Of a stretch of DNA of 64,000 nucleotides, positions 1 through 10,113 are shown in pieces. The notes below the pieces were generated by a model. It did not search any database. It was not told the origin of the DNA and saw only the letters and a program-made list of their open reading frames with translations. The DNA comes from Treponema bryantii (GTDB taxonomy: Bacteria; Spirochaetota; Spirochaetia; Treponematales; Treponemataceae): contig NZ_AP025286.1 in the NCBI RefSeq assembly GCF_036492245.1, forward strand, positions 2,418,001 through 2,482,000, read 5' to 3'. The translations under genes and the position numbers were made by a program. Numbering within the stretch: position 1 is the first letter of the stretch; every line of letters starts with the position of its first letter.

Positions 1-2058
1 CAGGTTATTCAATCCGCCAACTTTAAGCTGGAAGTGGCTGAATTCCATAGAGAAGCTTGCACGGCCCTGTGTAGCAGAACGGAGATTTGTAGTAAATCCG
101 AACATGTTTGCCATAGGTGCCTGAGCATGAATAACTTCACCAGTAGTCTTAGAATCCTGGCCCATAATGTTTCCACCACGCTGAGAAAGCTGGCTTGATG
201 CAGGTCCCACAAATTCTTTAGGACATGCAATATCAACATTCATTACAGGCTCGAGGATTACAGGATTTGCAGCATTACATGCCTTATCAAATACCTGTGC
301 AGCACAAGCTTCAAAAGCAAAAGTTGTAGAAGTAAGCTCGTTATAATTGATAGCAGTTACCTTTACACCAACATCAGTACAAGGGTAGCCGTATTTAATT
401 CCAGAATTGAGAGATGACATAAAGCCATTCTTGATTGCTTCAATAATTTCATCAGGAACTTCTGCATGACGGCAGGTAATTTCAAAGCTGTTTCCACTAC
501 CCTGTTCACGCTGTTCAACTGTAATTGTAAGTCCGGCTGTATTTTCTTTTCCGGCAAGTACGCGGCTGAACTCTTCTGTAGCTTCGGCAGTACCGCTTAC
601 AGACTCGCGGTAAGTAACCTGAGGTGCTCCTACGTTACACTTTACGCCAAAATCATCGCGCATACGAGTAACAAGAACATCGAGATGAAGCTCACCCATA
701 CCAGAAATAATAAGCTGACCGGTTTCTGCATCTTCATGACTTGTAAATGTCGGGTCTTCGCGGCTGAGGATTTCGAGAGTTTCGTTCATCTTATCCTTTT
801 CGCTCATAGATTCCGGCTCAAGTGCAACAGAAATTACAGGCTGAGGGAACTTAGGCTGCTCGAGAAGAATTGGGAATGCTTCTGTTCCAATAGAGTCACC
901 AGTCTGAGCAAGCTTAAGACCAATAAATACTGCGATATCGCCGGCACTTACTGAATCGCAAGGCTCACTCTTATTAGCATGCATTCGCAAAATGCGGTTT
1001 ACACGTTCGCGCTTTTTCTTATTGATATTGAAAATCTGAGTTCCGGCCTGAATCTTTCCTGAGTACATGCGGACATAGCACAAAGGTCCCATTTCGCGGT
1101 CATACTGAATCTTAAACACAAGACCGAGAGGCATTTTTGAAACATCTGTTGGAACATCAACAGTTTCTTCTTCATCCTTCTTAATACGGATTCCCTTTGC
1201 AGGAGGAATGTCGAGTGGACTTGGAAGATAATCGATTACAGCATCGATAAGTGGCTGAACCCCCTGATTGTGGCGGGCAGATCCCATTACAAAAGGAACG
1301 AAAGTACGTGCAATTGTTCCCTTACGGATAGCAGCCTTAAGCTGATCTACGCTGATGTCGCCGCCTTCAAGGTAGATTTCCATCAAAGCGTCGTCGCTGC
1401 CGGCAACCATTTCAACAAGCTTTTCACGCCATTCATTTGCCTGGTCGAGACGGCTTGCATCAACATCAGTTATATCAAAAGTTTCGCCTTCATCATCTTC
1501 ATGCCAGCGGATTTCTTTCATATTAAGAAGGTCAATTACACCTTCAAAATCCTGGCCTTCTCCAATTGGAATCTGGAGTGCAAGACAGTCTACGCCGAAC
1601 TTTTCGTGAACATCTTCCATTGAGCCAAAGAAATCAGCACCAATGCGATCCATTTTATTCATAAAACAAAGGCGAGGTACTGAGAATTCGTCGGCCTGCT
1701 TCCATACAGTTTCTGTCTGTGGCTGAACTCCGTCTACTGCACAGATAACTGCAACCGCGCCGTCGAGAACACGCAGAGAACGCTCAACCTCGGCAGTAAA
1801 GTCTACGTGGCCTGGTGTATCAATAATATTTATCTGATGATCTTTCCAGTAAGTTGTTGTGGCTGCAGAACAGATTGTAATTCCACGCTCCTGCTCCTGA
1901 GCCATCCAGTCCATTGTTGCCTGGCCGTCGTCAATTTCTCCAATCTTATGAATCTTACCTGTATAATAGAGAATACGTTCTGTAGTTGTAGTTTTTCCAG
2001 CATCAATATGCGCCATAATTCCAATGTTGCGCATTTTTTCTAAACTGTTAGCAGCCAT
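1..2058 (-). CDS. fusA: Elongation factor G (3' end cut by window edge)
   Basis: Ribosomal translocase GTPase. Reading the minus strand from the ATG at 2058 gives 686 codons with no stop before the window edge, about the full family length (~695), so only the last few residues are missing. G1 is [11 protein letters not shown] (from residue ~16), switch II is DTPGHVDF and G4 is NKMDR; domains II-V follow in the usual order, ending in the domain V region ([10 protein letters not shown]). A GGAG-type ribosome site lies ahead of the ATG. The switch I stretch reads [11 protein letters not shown] rather than the common ITITSAAT. Spirochaetes usually carry two EF-G types, one for translocation and one for ribosome recycling (known for Borrelia); which this is cannot be settled by eye. 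Confidence 0.95.
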   Translation of the reverse strand, partial: MAANSLEKMRNIGIMAHIDAGKTTTTERILYYTGKIHKIGEIDDGQATMDWMAQEQERGITICSAATTTYWKDHQINIIDTPGHVDFTAEVERSLRVLDGAVAVICAVDGVQPQTETVWKQADEFSVPRLCFMNKMDRIGADFFGSMEDVHEKFGVDCLALQIPIGEGQDFEGVIDLLNMKEIRWHEDDEGETFDITDVDASRLDQANEWREKLVEMVAGSDDALMEIYLEGGDISVDQLKAAIRKGTIARTFVPFVMGSARHNQGVQPLIDAVIDYLPSPLDIPPAKGIRIKKDEEETVDVPTDVSKMPLGLVFKIQYDREMGPLCYVRMYSGKIQAGTQIFNINKKKRERVNRILRMHANKSEPCDSVSAGDIAVFIGLKLAQTGDSIGTEAFPILLEQPKFPQPVISVALEPESMSEKDKMNETLEILSREDPTFTSHEDAETGQLIISGMGELHLDVLVTRMRDDFGVKCNVGAPQVTYRESVSGTAEATEEFSRVLAGKENTAGLTITVEQREQGSGNSFEITCRHAEVPDEIIEAIKNGFMSSLNSGIKYGYPCTDVGVKVTAINYNELTSTTFAFEACAAQVFDKACNAANPVILEPVMNVDIACPKEFVGPASSQLSQRGGNIMGQDSKTTGEVIHAQAPMANMFGFTTNLRSATQGRASFSMEFSHFQLKVGGLNNL

Positions 2059-2141
2059 TTTAAGCTCCGTCTGTAAAATAAGAATATGAGTGTAAATTAT
2101 AATGATTTTTTAAGGGTTTGAAAAGTTATAGTATTGTGCAG

Positions 2142-2163
2142 ATCCCCGGGGCAATCCGGGGAT
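2142..2163. repeat. Short GC-rich palindrome between fusA and the GGDEF gene
   Basis: Perfect inverted repeat ATCCCCGG / CCGGGGAT with a 6-nt loop, followed by GAC, in an AT-rich intergenic stretch. No T-run follows on either strand, so it is not a classical terminator. It resembles the short dispersed ATCCCCGG..CCGGGGATGAC palindromes known from many bacterial genomes. Confidence 0.5.
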
Positions 2164-2169
2164 GACATA

Positions 2170-4428
2170 TTATTTGAATGTTACGTACGAACCTTCAACC
2201 TTTTTACTCTCGTAAACACCGCTATCAATAAGTTTATAGTTATCTCCGAAATCAGCCGGCTCGCCTGACTTAATTATGGTTGCACCAATACTTGCAGTTA
2301 CAGGGCGGTCACCAATTTCCGGAATAACAATTGTCTTAAGATTTTCGATAAAGCGGTTGATTATTTCATTTGCAATTTTCTTATCATGAACTTCGGCAGC
2401 ATATGCAGAAAATTCATCACCACCTAATCGGAATACAATATCATTTTCACGGAAAGCTGCTTTAAGACATTTTGCAACATTTATGATTACCTGATCTCCT
2501 GTTCCATGACCAAAGGTATCGTTGAAGAACTTAAAATGGTCTATATCAAGAAGGATAAAGAGACCGCCTTTTCCCTGTTTAAGACTTTCTTCAATCCTTA
2601 ATTCACCACATACACGATTCAAAAGTCCTGTCATTCTGTCGGTCTCAGAAAGTATAATCAGTTTTTCTTTTTCTCTGGCATCACTTACGATTTTGTCTAT
2701 GTTCATAACACCAAGAATTACAGTATCAGCATTCAGCTTCATATACTTGAATTCGTAAAAATGCAGTTCACCATTATCATCAATACGATAACTGGAAGAA
2801 TATTCATCTGATTCATTAAGTTTTTGTATGATAGTATCAAGTGCAATGGCTTCCTGCATAAAGGCTTTGTCTTCTGAATATACGCGTTTTTCAATATATT
2901 CAGAAAAGAAAGTGTCATATGAAGAATCTAAGGAATAGTTTTCCTTAAAGGATTCCGGGACATAACCGCCTAACTTAATAGGTTTTAGAGTTCTTGTAAT
3001 AATATTTATACTTAAAATATTTGCATAATCACGACTCAATGCATTTACAATATTAAACTGTTCCAGAAGTCCAAGCTCATTTTTCTTATTATCATCAATA
3101 TCAATAAAGAGTCCAACATATGTCTGCGGAGAACCATCTGCACGGCGGATAATATTTCCCGCAGCATGATACCATCGCCAGCCATTATTCTTTGTCAAAA
3201 GTCTGTATTCAACATTATAAACTGTCTTTCCAGTTGTATCGTTTACAGTATCCCAGAAAGCTTTTAAAACTGCATCCTTATCTCCCTTATGAAGTCTGTC
3301 TGACCATGACTCAAGCTTATCAGGGAATTCCTTTTCTGAACTAAAGCCAAGCAGTTCACGGAAGGTTTCTGACCATTCGCAGTTTATGATTTTGCCGTTT
3401 TCATCAAACTCAATTGTCCAGGGGCCTGAGTCCAGAACAGACTGAATAATACCCATGGCTTGCTGTTCCTTTTCCAGTTTTTCATAAGCAAGCTGAGTTC
3501 TATGACTGATTGTTTTTTCCTGTTCTATTTTAAAACGAGATGTACTTCTGATAATCAGAATTAAACTGATGAACAGCAGCAAAATTAAACTGATAGTACA
3601 GAAAACATGAATTCTTGTATTCTGCATAAGGGAAGCAATACTTGTACTGACCTGCTCATTAATTGCAGTTTCATAAACAAGTATTGTGAGCATCCAGCCG
3701 GTATTTTTTACTGGAATATACTGAAGGTGTACAGATTCATTTCCAAGATTAACTTCTGCCAAGCCAGAAACACCTTCTGTAAAATCTTTCTGAAGTTTCT
3801 TAAACTTTTTAGAATCATTATTGCTTGCAGCCATTAAAGAAAAAAGATTCTGACCTGCAGGAATATTTCCAAATTCTGAATTAGTTAAACATTCACCATT
3901 CTTATAGTAAAGACTAAAAAAAGTATCCATATTATCATGATGATAGGTCATAGAACGCATCATCTGATCAATATTGATTTCTACAAAGCAGGCTGTAATT
4001 CTTGAATTATTAAAATACAAACCCGAAACCGGTACTGCCATAAAAAGCTGTTTTTCACCGCCGTAATTCAAAACTGTTGAATAAATCGGTTCAGTAATTT
4101 TTTCTGCAAGGAACGGATAACGGGTTTTACCGGAACAGGTACTGTGCGAAGTATAAACCAGACCGTTTTCATCAACAAGGGCAAACGTATCCATGTTATA
4201 AAGTCTTCTCATATTTCCAAGATAAGTTCTAAGCGCTTTCGGCGACTCAAGATCCTTTTGAGATATAACATCGAGTGCGTTATTTACATAAGTATATTTT
4301 TTATCAAGTTCATCAGAGATAAGTGAGGCACGACTTTTAGCAATTTCTTGAATATAAAAATGGCTCAATTTATCAATTGCATCGTCTGTGCCATTTCTTG
4401 TGGTACTGGCAGTTTTAAACGCCATCAC
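2170..4428 (-). CDS. Membrane Cache-PAS-GGDEF diguanylate cyclase, N-terminus frameshifted
   Basis: Predicted membrane sensor that makes cyclic di-GMP from GTP. Counting from the GTG at 4428, a periplasmic dCache-like sensor spans ~15-265, a membrane helix 276-294, a PAS domain ~325-450, a second poorly conserved PAS-like stretch ~455-580 and GGDEF ~595-750. The active site GGDEF (669-673) is intact and the inhibitory RxxD site (R-E-N-D, 660-663) sits five residues before it. The start is broken: the GTG has no ribosome site and lies inside a hydrophobic helix (LTIIFILLLVMAFK). A proper ATG with a purine-rich site is at 4504, 11 nt after the upstream gene, but its frame (MNKKTRLVIHITT...) runs into a stop; removing one base near 4455-4468 joins the two into a normal N-terminal helix. 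The pair with the upstream binding protein suggests sugar-responsive c-di-GMP signalling. Confidence 0.85.
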   Translation of the reverse strand: MMAFKTASTTRNGTDDAIDKLSHFYIQEIAKSRASLISDELDKKYTYVNNALDVISQKDLESPKALRTYLGNMRRLYNMDTFALVDENGLVYTSHSTCSGKTRYPFLAEKITEPIYSTVLNYGGEKQLFMAVPVSGLYFNNSRITACFVEINIDQMMRSMTYHHDNMDTFFSLYYKNGECLTNSEFGNIPAGQNLFSLMAASNNDSKKFKKLQKDFTEGVSGLAEVNLGNESVHLQYIPVKNTGWMLTILVYETAINEQVSTSIASLMQNTRIHVFCTISLILLLFISLILIIRSTSRFKIEQEKTISHRTQLAYEKLEKEQQAMGIIQSVLDSGPWTIEFDENGKIINCEWSETFRELLGFSSEKEFPDKLESWSDRLHKGDKDAVLKAFWDTVNDTTGKTVYNVEYRLLTKNNGWRWYHAAGNIIRRADGSPQTYVGLFIDIDDNKKNELGLLEQFNIVNALSRDYANILSINIITRTLKPIKLGGYVPESFKENYSLDSSYDTFFSEYIEKRVYSEDKAFMQEAIALDTIIQKLNESDEYSSSYRIDDNGELHFYEFKYMKLNADTVILGVMNIDKIVSDAREKEKLIILSETDRMTGLLNRVCGELRIEESLKQGKGGLFILLDIDHFKFFNDTFGHGTGDQVIINVAKCLKAAFRENDIVFRLGGDEFSAYAAEVHDKKIANEIINRFIENLKTIVIPEIGDRPVTASIGATIIKSGEPADFGDNYKLIDSGVYESKKVEGSYVTFK

Positions 4429-4515
4429 CAGAAGCAGAATGAAAATAATAGTTAATACTGATTGATGTAGTTATATGTATGACTAGTCTTGTTTTTTTAT
4501 TCATTGCTGCACCAC

Positions 4516-5643
4516 CTACTCAATTACACCATAAAGCGAACGAAGAAGCCCCGCTGCATCTTTCTGATAAAAGATGGTCGATTCTTCTTCTGTTTTCTCA
4601 GGATATAAGCTGCCAGGTAATACGCCATCTGCAATTTTTACGGCAGTTGTAATTGTATCAAAACCAATTGAATAACAGTCCTGAATGGCCAGCGCATAAA
4701 TAACTCCATCACGTAGATATTTTATTGCCCGTTCATCATGATCCATTCCGACGATAATTACCTTACCTGCTTTTCCCGCTTCTTCCACTGCACGGCCTGC
4801 CCCTACAGGATTACTCATATTACAGCAGATAATTCCATCAAGATCCGGATAATTTGCCAGAAATTCCTTTGTAAAATTATAAGCGTTTATATCGCTGTCT
4901 TCATCGTATTGTACATCAACAAGTTCAATGCCTTCATATTTTGAAAAAACTTTTTCAGCTCCCCTTGCACGGTCTTCATGGCAAGGAGCTCCTACATTTC
5001 CAACAAGCATTGCAATCTTACCTTTATAATTTAAATAACAGCAAAGCGCTTCAGCTAAATCTTCACCATCTTCAAAATTATGAGTATTTCCTACATAGGC
5101 AATTCTTTTACAGCCATTTTCCTTTCCGGAATCTGAACTGGAAAATGTCATAACCTTGTTACCTTGTGCAATAATCTGATTGATTACCGGTGTGACAATA
5201 TCAATATCTGCAACATCAACACCAATTACATCATACTCTTTTAAAGCAGCTGCCTTTTTAATTCTATTTACCTGATCATTTGCAGACATGGCTTCAGGAG
5301 CTCGATAATCATAAGTAATATGAATGCCTTTTTCTTCAAACTGGCGTACGGCATCTTCCATTCCAAGCGCAACTGCATCCCACCAGGAATGTACTATTTT
5401 ATAGGTAAAATAAAAATTATAGTCGGTTTTCTGAGGCTTATAGGAATCAAGAAATTCCTTATGTATTACATCAGATTTTGAACCTGCTGTAATTTCATTG
5501 CCTTGATTGTGAGAGAGTAAAATATTTTCATTATTGTTTTGATTACGATTTTTTAATGCTCTGGATGAACAGCTCAACACGTCAAGCACTAAGGCAAGGA
5601 TGGTCAAGCTGAGAAGAAAAATTAAAATCTTCTTGTTTCTCAT
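4516..5643 (-). CDS. Periplasmic sugar-binding lipoprotein (ribose/galactose type, Peripla_BP_4)
   Basis: 375 residues. The first ~25 form a hydrophobic signal ending VLSC-S, a relaxed spirochaetal lipobox, followed by an Asn-rich linker and a type I periplasmic-binding fold from ~75: IVHSWWDAVALGM, then VIGVDVADID, GNVGAPCHEDRARGAE (hinge/ligand loop), IICCNMSNPVGAGRAVEEAGK and IVGMDHDERAIKYL. These are typical of RbsB/MglB-like proteins. No ABC transporter genes are nearby; instead the GGDEF gene follows after 11 nt, so this protein probably acts as a periplasmic sensor feeding the cyclase rather than as an importer subunit (inference). A promoter and an inverted repeat lie just upstream. 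Confidence 0.85.
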   Translation of the reverse strand: MRNKKILIFLLSLTILALVLDVLSCSSRALKNRNQNNNENILLSHNQGNEITAGSKSDVIHKEFLDSYKPQKTDYNFYFTYKIVHSWWDAVALGMEDAVRQFEEKGIHITYDYRAPEAMSANDQVNRIKKAAALKEYDVIGVDVADIDIVTPVINQIIAQGNKVMTFSSSDSGKENGCKRIAYVGNTHNFEDGEDLAEALCCYLNYKGKIAMLVGNVGAPCHEDRARGAEKVFSKYEGIELVDVQYDEDSDINAYNFTKEFLANYPDLDGIICCNMSNPVGAGRAVEEAGKAGKVIIVGMDHDERAIKYLRDGVIYALAIQDCYSIGFDTITTAVKIADGVLPGSLYPEKTEEESTIFYQKDAAGLLRSLYGVIE

Positions 5644-5660
5644 GTCTTGAACTCCAAATT

Positions 5661-5703
5661 ATTACTGTTAAGTAATTTTAAATCCAAAAACATGAAAAAA
5701 CAA
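5661..5703 (-). promoter_or_regulatory. Promoter and candidate operator of the sugar-sensor/GGDEF operon
   Basis: On the minus strand TTGTTT (5698-5703), a 17-nt spacer and TAAAAT (5675-5680) form a sigma-70-type promoter. Directly downstream, over the expected start site, is the inverted repeat ATTACT-TAAC-AGTAAT (5661-5676), a possible repressor site. Confidence 0.5.
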
Positions 5704-5725
5704 GAAAAATATAACGAAAAATTAT

Positions 5726-7411
5726 TTATTCGAGGATTGCACCTTTATCTGCAGAAGAAACGAGTTTTGCATAGCGTGCAAGATAGCCGGTTTTAACTTT
5801 TGGTTCCGGAGCTTTCCAAGCGGCACGACGACGCTCGAGTTCTTCATCGCTTACTTCAAGGGTAATCTTGTAGTTATTGATGTCGAGAGTGATTTTGTCG
5901 CCCTCTTCTACAAGTGCGATTGGTCCACCTACAGCAGCTTCCGGTGAACAGTGTCCAAGAGAAGCTCCGCGTGTTGCACCAGAGAAGCGGCCGTCTGTAA
6001 TAAGGGCAACTTCCTTATCGAGTCCCTGACCTGCAAGAGCTGCAGTTACTGCGAGCATTTCGCGCATACCAGGTCCGCCCTTTGGTCCTTCGTAGCGGAT
6101 AACTACTACATCACCACTCTTGATTTTACGGTTCTGAACAGCATCCATTGCTTCACTTTCGTCGTTGAATACACGGGCTGGTCCTGTGTGCTTCATAAGT
6201 TCTTTTGCACAGGCAGAGCGTTTTACAACAGTTCCGTTTGGAGCAAGGTTTCCAAAGAGAATTGCAAGTCCACCATTGTCACTGAAAGGATTTTCAATTG
6301 GACGCAAAACTTCAGGATTGCGGTTACGAACGCCTGCGATATTTTCTGCAACAGTTTTTCCTGTAACAGTCATAAGGCTTGTATCAATCAGATTTTTCTT
6401 AGCAAGCTCTGCAAGAACAGCCTGAACACCACCCGCATCATCAAGTTCGCACATAAAAGTGTGACCGGCTGGAGCAAGATGGCACAAGTTTGGTGTTCTG
6501 TTAGAAATCTCATTAACCATATGAAGGTCAATCGACAAACCTGCTTCATGTGCAATTGCAGGAAGGTGAAGCATTGTATTAGAAGAACAGCCGAGTGCCA
6601 TATCAGCAGCAAGGGCATTCTCAAAATTTTTCATTGTAAGCATGTTGCGCGCAGTAATTCCACGCTCAAACATTTCCATAACCTTCATTCCGGCTTTTTT
6701 AGCCAGAGCGATACGGCGACCGCTGACAGCTGGAATTGTTCCATTTCCAGGAAGACCAAGTCCGATAGACTCTGTAAGACAGTTCATTGAGTTTGCTGTG
6801 AACATACCAGAGCAGGCACCACAGCCAGGACAAGCTACAGTTTCCATTTCACGAAGCTGTTCTTCTGTAATACGTCCGCTGGCAACTGCACCAACAGCTT
6901 CGAACATATCTGTCAGCGACAAATTACGTCCGGCATAAGGATTAGAAGCATCAGCTCCAGGGAGGTGACCAGGCATCATAGGACCGCCGCTTACAAATAC
7001 TGTAGGCAGATCTAGGCGGGCTGCAGCCATCAGCATACCAGGAACAATTTTATCGCAGTTAGGAATCATAACGAGGGCATCAAACTGATGAGCCTTTGTC
7101 ATACATTCAATTGAGTCGGCAATGAGTTCGCGTGTAACAAGGGAATATTTCATTCCTTCGTGACCCATGGCAATACCGTCACAGACACCGATTGCAGGGA
7201 ACTCTACAGGAGTTCCGCCAGCCATACGGATGCCGGCTTTTACAGCTTCGGCAATGCGGTCAAGTTCAATATGACCTGGAATAATCTCGTTTTTAGCACA
7301 ACAAACGCCTACGAGCGGGCGGTCTAATTCTTCATCAGTATAACCCATTGCATAAAACAACGAGCGGTGTGGCGCGCGGGCAACACCTTTTTTAGCGTTA
7401 TCACTTTTCAT
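5726..7411 (-). CDS. ilvD: Dihydroxy-acid dehydratase
   Basis: Dehydrates 2,3-dihydroxy-isovalerate and 2,3-dihydroxy-3-methylvalerate to the keto acids that precede valine and isoleucine; a cytoplasmic iron-sulphur enzyme. 561 residues, the normal length. Cluster and Mg2+ ligand motifs are visible: [14 protein letters not shown] near 35, [12 protein letters not shown] near 117, and [17 protein letters not shown] near 190; the C-terminal half carries [12 protein letters not shown] and GHCSPEA. The ATG at 7411 has an AGAGGA site. It follows the LRR gene by 24 nt and is probably co-transcribed with it. cimA at 11.7-13.2 kb supplies the isoleucine branch. Confidence 0.96.
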   Translation of the reverse strand: MKSDNAKKGVARAPHRSLFYAMGYTDEELDRPLVGVCCAKNEIIPGHIELDRIAEAVKAGIRMAGGTPVEFPAIGVCDGIAMGHEGMKYSLVTRELIADSIECMTKAHQFDALVMIPNCDKIVPGMLMAAARLDLPTVFVSGGPMMPGHLPGADASNPYAGRNLSLTDMFEAVGAVASGRITEEQLREMETVACPGCGACSGMFTANSMNCLTESIGLGLPGNGTIPAVSGRRIALAKKAGMKVMEMFERGITARNMLTMKNFENALAADMALGCSSNTMLHLPAIAHEAGLSIDLHMVNEISNRTPNLCHLAPAGHTFMCELDDAGGVQAVLAELAKKNLIDTSLMTVTGKTVAENIAGVRNRNPEVLRPIENPFSDNGGLAILFGNLAPNGTVVKRSACAKELMKHTGPARVFNDESEAMDAVQNRKIKSGDVVVIRYEGPKGGPGMREMLAVTAALAGQGLDKEVALITDGRFSGATRGASLGHCSPEAAVGGPIALVEEGDKITLDINNYKITLEVSDEELERRRAAWKAPEPKVKTGYLARYAKLVSSADKGAILE

Positions 7412-7435
7412 AGAGGTCCTCTTTATGTCGGTATT

Positions 7436-9031
7436 CTACTCATATTTGTCGCGGATGACAAGTTTTACGAGAGTTTTTGTTTTGAGCACTGCTGTACGGC
7501 GCTGTTCTGCGAGTTCTTCTTTCTTCAGGCTGATTCTGGCATAATCACAGATTGTCTTTCCGAAATCAGAAAGTGTTGCAGGAGATTCTGCTTCACAGGC
7601 AAGAATAACATTCTTCTTTGCAATAAAATGCTTAAAGAAGAGTGCAAATTCCTCATTATCAAGAGGAAGTCCGTAAAGCATAATGATTCTTTTATAATCC
7701 TGAATTCTTGCAAAAGTCTTACAACAGGTAATAAGTTTTGAACTGAAGTTTGATTTTCCGTTCTCATCCTTAACAATTTTTTCTGCAATGACGAACAGTT
7801 CAGGATCTTCAGGAAGTTCTCCCGAAGGTTCACATTCAAATACAGCACTTAAACCAACTGAATCTGCAAGAATCTGAGCCTTGCTGTCCAGAACATCAGG
7901 ATTATCAGCATTGTGAGTTGCGAGTTCTGATTCCTCATTTTTAGCAAATAACTTTTCAAGTTCAGCTTCTGAAATTGCAGCACTTGTATCACCCTGACTT
8001 GAATCAGACATTACAGCCATAGTTTCTGAAAGAACTGCAGTTTCCTGCTCGCTTACGGCAACTTCTTCGGAAAGTGTATTACGTTCCTTTTCATCACCCA
8101 TAATATCTGCAAGCATTGAATCAACTGCGCTATCCTGCATAATCTGAGGTTCTTCCTGAGCTGCAGAAGTTGATTTTGTATCAAACACTGGTTCAGGAGC
8201 ATTTTCTGCCTTAATAAATACAGCTTCTTCCTCTGAAGCCCCTATTTCAGCGCTGAATGTATCATCATCTTCGAAATCTTCGTCATCATTTTCTGAAAGG
8301 CCTGCTGATATTTCATCTGCATTATCCTTAAAGAAAGATACACTTGAAGCATTACCGCCATTTGTTTTCAAAACAACGCGGTCTCCTTCATCAGCGGCTT
8401 CGTATAAATAGCCATCGTTTTCACCAATATAGAAAAGTCCGCCCTCTCCATCTACACGCAGATTGTGCAGAGAATTACAGCCTTCAAAGGCATCTGGAGC
8501 AATATATTCAATACAAGATGGGAATACGACACTTTCAAGAGCCGTACAACCGGCAACAGCTCTGGATTCAATTCGCTTTACGGTTGGTGGAATTACAAGA
8601 GATTTTAATGAAGCACAGCCTTCAAAAACACTTTCCGGCAATTCTGTAATTCCGGCACGGAAAGGAATTTCTGGTAAAGATACACAATCCTTAAAAAGCC
8701 CTTCTGGAAAAGCACTAACCGCATTTGGCATAGTTACCTTAGTAAGAGCAGAACATCCAGAAAAAAGATAAGAAGGAAGTTCTGTAACACCAGATGGAAG
8801 CTTAACCTTTTCGAGTGCTTTTGAATTTGAAAAAAGACAACTTCCAAGCTCTTTTACAGAATCTGGCAGAGAGATAGACTCATACGGACAATCTGAAAAA
8901 ACATCATCTTCTATTCTATGTGCTCCAAAAGGAACACGACCAGTAAAGTCTGTTGAAGTATCGTCAACTCCAAGAACTGTGTGTAAATCCTCAGAATATA
9001 GCAGGCCATTTTTTTTAATATACGAACCCAT
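7436..9031 (-). CDS. BspA/TpLRR-type leucine-rich-repeat protein with acidic middle region
   Basis: 531 residues. About seven LRR_5/BspA repeats of ~23 residues fill ~20-210 (units such as LPDSVKELGSCLFSNSKALEKV and LPSGVTELPSYLFSGCSALTKV are recognisable in part). A long acidic, low-complexity stretch (~225-400, rich in Glu, Asp, Ser, Ala) follows, then a compact C-terminal domain (~405-531) I do not recognise, ending in a basic helix. There is no signal peptide, so unlike many treponemal LRR adhesins it appears cytoplasmic. Start chosen at ATG 9031, preceded by AAGGAAG. Divergent from the metal ABC operon and upstream of ilvD. Confidence 0.8.
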   Translation of the reverse strand: MGSYIKKNGLLYSEDLHTVLGVDDTSTDFTGRVPFGAHRIEDDVFSDCPYESISLPDSVKELGSCLFSNSKALEKVKLPSGVTELPSYLFSGCSALTKVTMPNAVSAFPEGLFKDCVSLPEIPFRAGITELPESVFEGCASLKSLVIPPTVKRIESRAVAGCTALESVVFPSCIEYIAPDAFEGCNSLHNLRVDGEGGLFYIGENDGYLYEAADEGDRVVLKTNGGNASSVSFFKDNADEISAGLSENDDEDFEDDDTFSAEIGASEEEAVFIKAENAPEPVFDTKSTSAAQEEPQIMQDSAVDSMLADIMGDEKERNTLSEEVAVSEQETAVLSETMAVMSDSSQGDTSAAISEAELEKLFAKNEESELATHNADNPDVLDSKAQILADSVGLSAVFECEPSGELPEDPELFVIAEKIVKDENGKSNFSSKLITCCKTFARIQDYKRIIMLYGLPLDNEEFALFFKHFIAKKNVILACEAESPATLSDFGKTICDYARISLKKEELAEQRRTAVLKTKTLVKLVIRDKYE

Positions 9032-9082
9032 AAAGCTTCCTTAAAATATTGTTTTATACAATTTTATCATAGGAATTGTTAT

Positions 9083-9111
9083 TTGTCATTTAATAATGTT
9101 CATGTTATTCT
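9083..9111 (+). promoter_or_regulatory. Promoter of the DUF1893-ABC operon, implying a leaderless mRNA
   Basis: TTGTCA (9083-9088), exactly 17 nt, TATTCT (9106-9111); the ATG at 9118 starts 7 nt after the -10 box, where transcription would begin. No Shine-Dalgarno is present. Confidence 0.6.
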
Positions 9112-9117
9112 ATATTT

Positions 9118-10113
9118 ATGCTGAAAATTTTCTCTTCAGACACACAGATTTTTTATAGTGAAAGCAAGTGGCTGCATCCAATTTTTGAATTTGAAGAGTT
9201 TTTGAAGACTTATGATGGGCCGCGCACTAATTTGAGTGCCTGGGACAGCGCCATTGGAAAAGCTGCAGCTGTTTTACTGGTGCGGTTAGGTGTTGAGCAG
9301 ATTCACGGCGAACTTGTAAGTAATCTTGCAGTAAAATATATTGCTCAAACTCTTGGCGAAGGCAAACTCACCTGGGATACTCTGGTAGACCGACTTATGT
9401 GCCAGACAGAAAATCAGCTGGAAAATCTTACAGATTCTGATGAAATGTACTATTTAATACGACAGCGGGCAAAACTTGTACTTGGAGTTCCAGTCAGCAT
9501 TCAAAATCTTTCATATAAATACGGAAAAATAAACGGTCTGAATCTTGAAATACACGCAGGTGGGCGACTGATGATTCTTGGCGAAAACGGAACCGGTAAA
9601 ACTACCCTTCTCCGCTTGCTTTGTGGAATTTACAAACCAGATAGTGGAAGCATTCTGATTGACGGAAAACCTGTAGACAAGCTCCCAAAATACACAATCG
9701 GCTATATTCCGCAGCTTTCAGAACTTCAGGAAGAACAGAGTTTTGATCTTACAGCTGAAGAAGTTGTAGGACTTGGAATAAATGGCAAAACTGAGAAATC
9801 TGGCGGAAAAAGCCGCCGAGACCTTGTAGAACAGACAATGAGAAGAACAGGCTGTGCACATCTTGCCGGACGAAAGTTTTCAGTACTCAGCGGCGGTGAA
9901 AAGCAGAAAGTTTCACTTGCCCGCTGTCTTGCGCAAAAAGCCCGTCTCCTGCTGCTGGACGAACCTACCGCAAACCTCGACAAAGATAACCGCCGCATGG
10001 TAGTTGATATTCTTACTTCTCTTTCGATTTCGGAAATCCCAACTATCATAATGGTAACTCACGACAAAGAGCTTACTTCTCTAAAAAAATGGGAGGTACT
10101 CAACATTGGATAA
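9118..10113 (+). CDS. ABC transporter ATPase with N-terminal DUF1893 (TM1506-like) domain
   Basis: 331 residues, ~100 more than a plain ABC ATPase. Residues 1-105 match the DUF1893/TM1506 pattern: LKIF...IFYSESKWLHPIFEF, then DSAIGKAAAVLLVRLGV, HGELVSN, and a LMCQTE tail near 93-98. The ATPase follows at ~125-325: Walker A GENGTGKTT (155-163), signature LSGGE (257-261), Walker B LLLLDEP (277-283), switch His in MVTHD. The ATPase is of the Zn/Mn (ZnuC/MntB) class by context: the next genes are an ABC-3 permease and a SBP_bac_9-type binding protein. DUF1893 proteins have a deaminase-like fold of unknown function; fused here, it could be a ligand-sensing regulatory domain (inference). First gene of a translationally coupled operon. 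Confidence 0.88.
   Translation: MLKIFSSDTQIFYSESKWLHPIFEFEEFLKTYDGPRTNLSAWDSAIGKAAAVLLVRLGVEQIHGELVSNLAVKYIAQTLGEGKLTWDTLVDRLMCQTENQLENLTDSDEMYYLIRQRAKLVLGVPVSIQNLSYKYGKINGLNLEIHAGGRLMILGENGTGKTTLLRLLCGIYKPDSGSILIDGKPVDKLPKYTIGYIPQLSELQEEQSFDLTAEEVVGLGINGKTEKSGGKSRRDLVEQTMRRTGCAHLAGRKFSVLSGGEKQKVSLARCLAQKARLLLLDEPTANLDKDNRRMVVDILTSLSISEIPTIIMVTHDKELTSLKKWEVLNIG

Noticed and set aside
5951-6790. A 279-codon open frame antisense to ilvD
   Set aside because: It lies wholly inside ilvD, has no ribosome site and a composition typical of a shadow frame.
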